From positions 1-23,028 of the forward strand of contig NZ_JBNUPE010000020.1 in NCBI RefSeq assembly GCF_050409585.1: 23,028 nucleotides of DNA, given 5' to 3'. Below the pieces are notes generated by a model. The model ran no database searches and was not told the origin of the DNA. It saw nothing but the letters and a program-made list of their open reading frames with translations. Shown one piece after another: positions 22,863 to 23,028 of this stretch. Within the stretch, counting starts at the first letter, position 1. Every line of letters begins with the position of its first letter. Position numbers and translations under genes: made by a program. Source of the DNA: Facklamia sp050409585. Its GTDB lineage: Bacteria > Bacillota > Bacilli > Lactobacillales > Aerococcaceae.

Positions 22863-23028
22863 ATGGATATTTTTATTGAAAATGCAAAGGTAATGGCTAA
22901 GGGACAGGTGACGATTCCAAAGGCGGTAAGGGATCTTATGGGAATTGCTCCTGGTGATCGAGTTAGCTTTCTTGTCAATCAAGGAAAGGTTCAAATAATA
23001 AACTCTAAGGATTATTTGTTAGCCTATG
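22863..23028 (+). CDS. AbrB/MazE/SpoVT-type DNA-binding protein (3' truncated by window)
   Basis: The first 55 residues contain the swapped-hairpin AbrB domain: AKVMAKGQVTIPKAVRDLMG, then IAPGDRVSFLVNQGKVQIIN. Such proteins are transition regulators or the antitoxin of a toxin-antitoxin pair; which one cannot be decided because the gene runs off the window and the next gene is unseen. The ATG at 22863 follows AGGAGGGG at 22851-22858. It has its own promoter, so it is regulated apart from the upstream transfer genes. Confidence 0.85.
   Translation, partial: MDIFIENAKVMAKGQVTIPKAVRDLMGIAPGDRVSFLVNQGKVQIINSKDYLLAY

Overview
The window is low-G+C DNA of Bacillota type. A degraded accessory region (about 1-3600) is followed by a mostly intact conjugation module of an integrative/conjugative element (about 3660-22800). 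Strong AGGAGG ribosome-binding sites, A/T-rich codons, an ISL3-family transposase remnant, a bacteriocin-like locus and a Tn1549/CTn-like gene set (RepA_N, DnaC-like, PcfB, VirD4, Maff2, TrbL-like, PrgI, VirB4, NlpC/P60, DUF4315, DUF4366, TopB) fit a Streptococcus-like or Peptoniphilus/Anaerococcus-like host. The species cannot be fixed from the sequence alone.

Layout. 1-577: 3' end of a group II intron (maturase C-terminus, then domains V and VI). 583-830: frameshifted ISL3-family transposase relic on the minus strand. 1045-1668: pRiA4b ORF-3-like protein. 1845-2426: fragments of a phage tape-measure gene joined to a frameshifted small helical gene of type VII-associated appearance. 2481-3561: a promoter, a secreted bacteriocin-like peptide and an ABC ATPase with a large internal deletion. 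3544-3603: an imperfect inverted repeat. 3662-4524: two small membrane proteins. 4624-9187: replication, regulation and coupling block (repA, dnaC-like, pcfB, Bro-N antirepressor, virD4-like). 9250-9882: a GyrI-like cargo gene. 9901-10077: a leader with tandem hairpins and a 9-codon ORF. 10107-19939: ssb, then the type IV secretion and surface block. 20054-22792: topoisomerase III and a C5 cytosine methyltransferase. 22863-end: start of an AbrB-type gene behind its own promoter.

How it works together. The RepA and DnaC-like proteins, SSB and topoisomerase would process and replicate the excised element. The VirD4-like ATPase with PcfB would deliver the DNA to a channel built from Maff2, TrbL-like, PrgI and VirB4 proteins. 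The NlpC/P60 hydrolase would open the cell wall. The large LRR/coiled-coil/DUF4366 protein would sit on the surface, possibly contacting recipient cells. The relaxase, integrase and element ends are not in the window.

The most interesting structural signal is a set of intrinsic-terminator-like hairpins placed directly in front of repA, ssb, topB and the methyltransferase. The gap between U-tract and start codon is only about 10-30 nt, too short for a promoter. This suggests that transcription of the transfer genes depends on read-through or antitermination.
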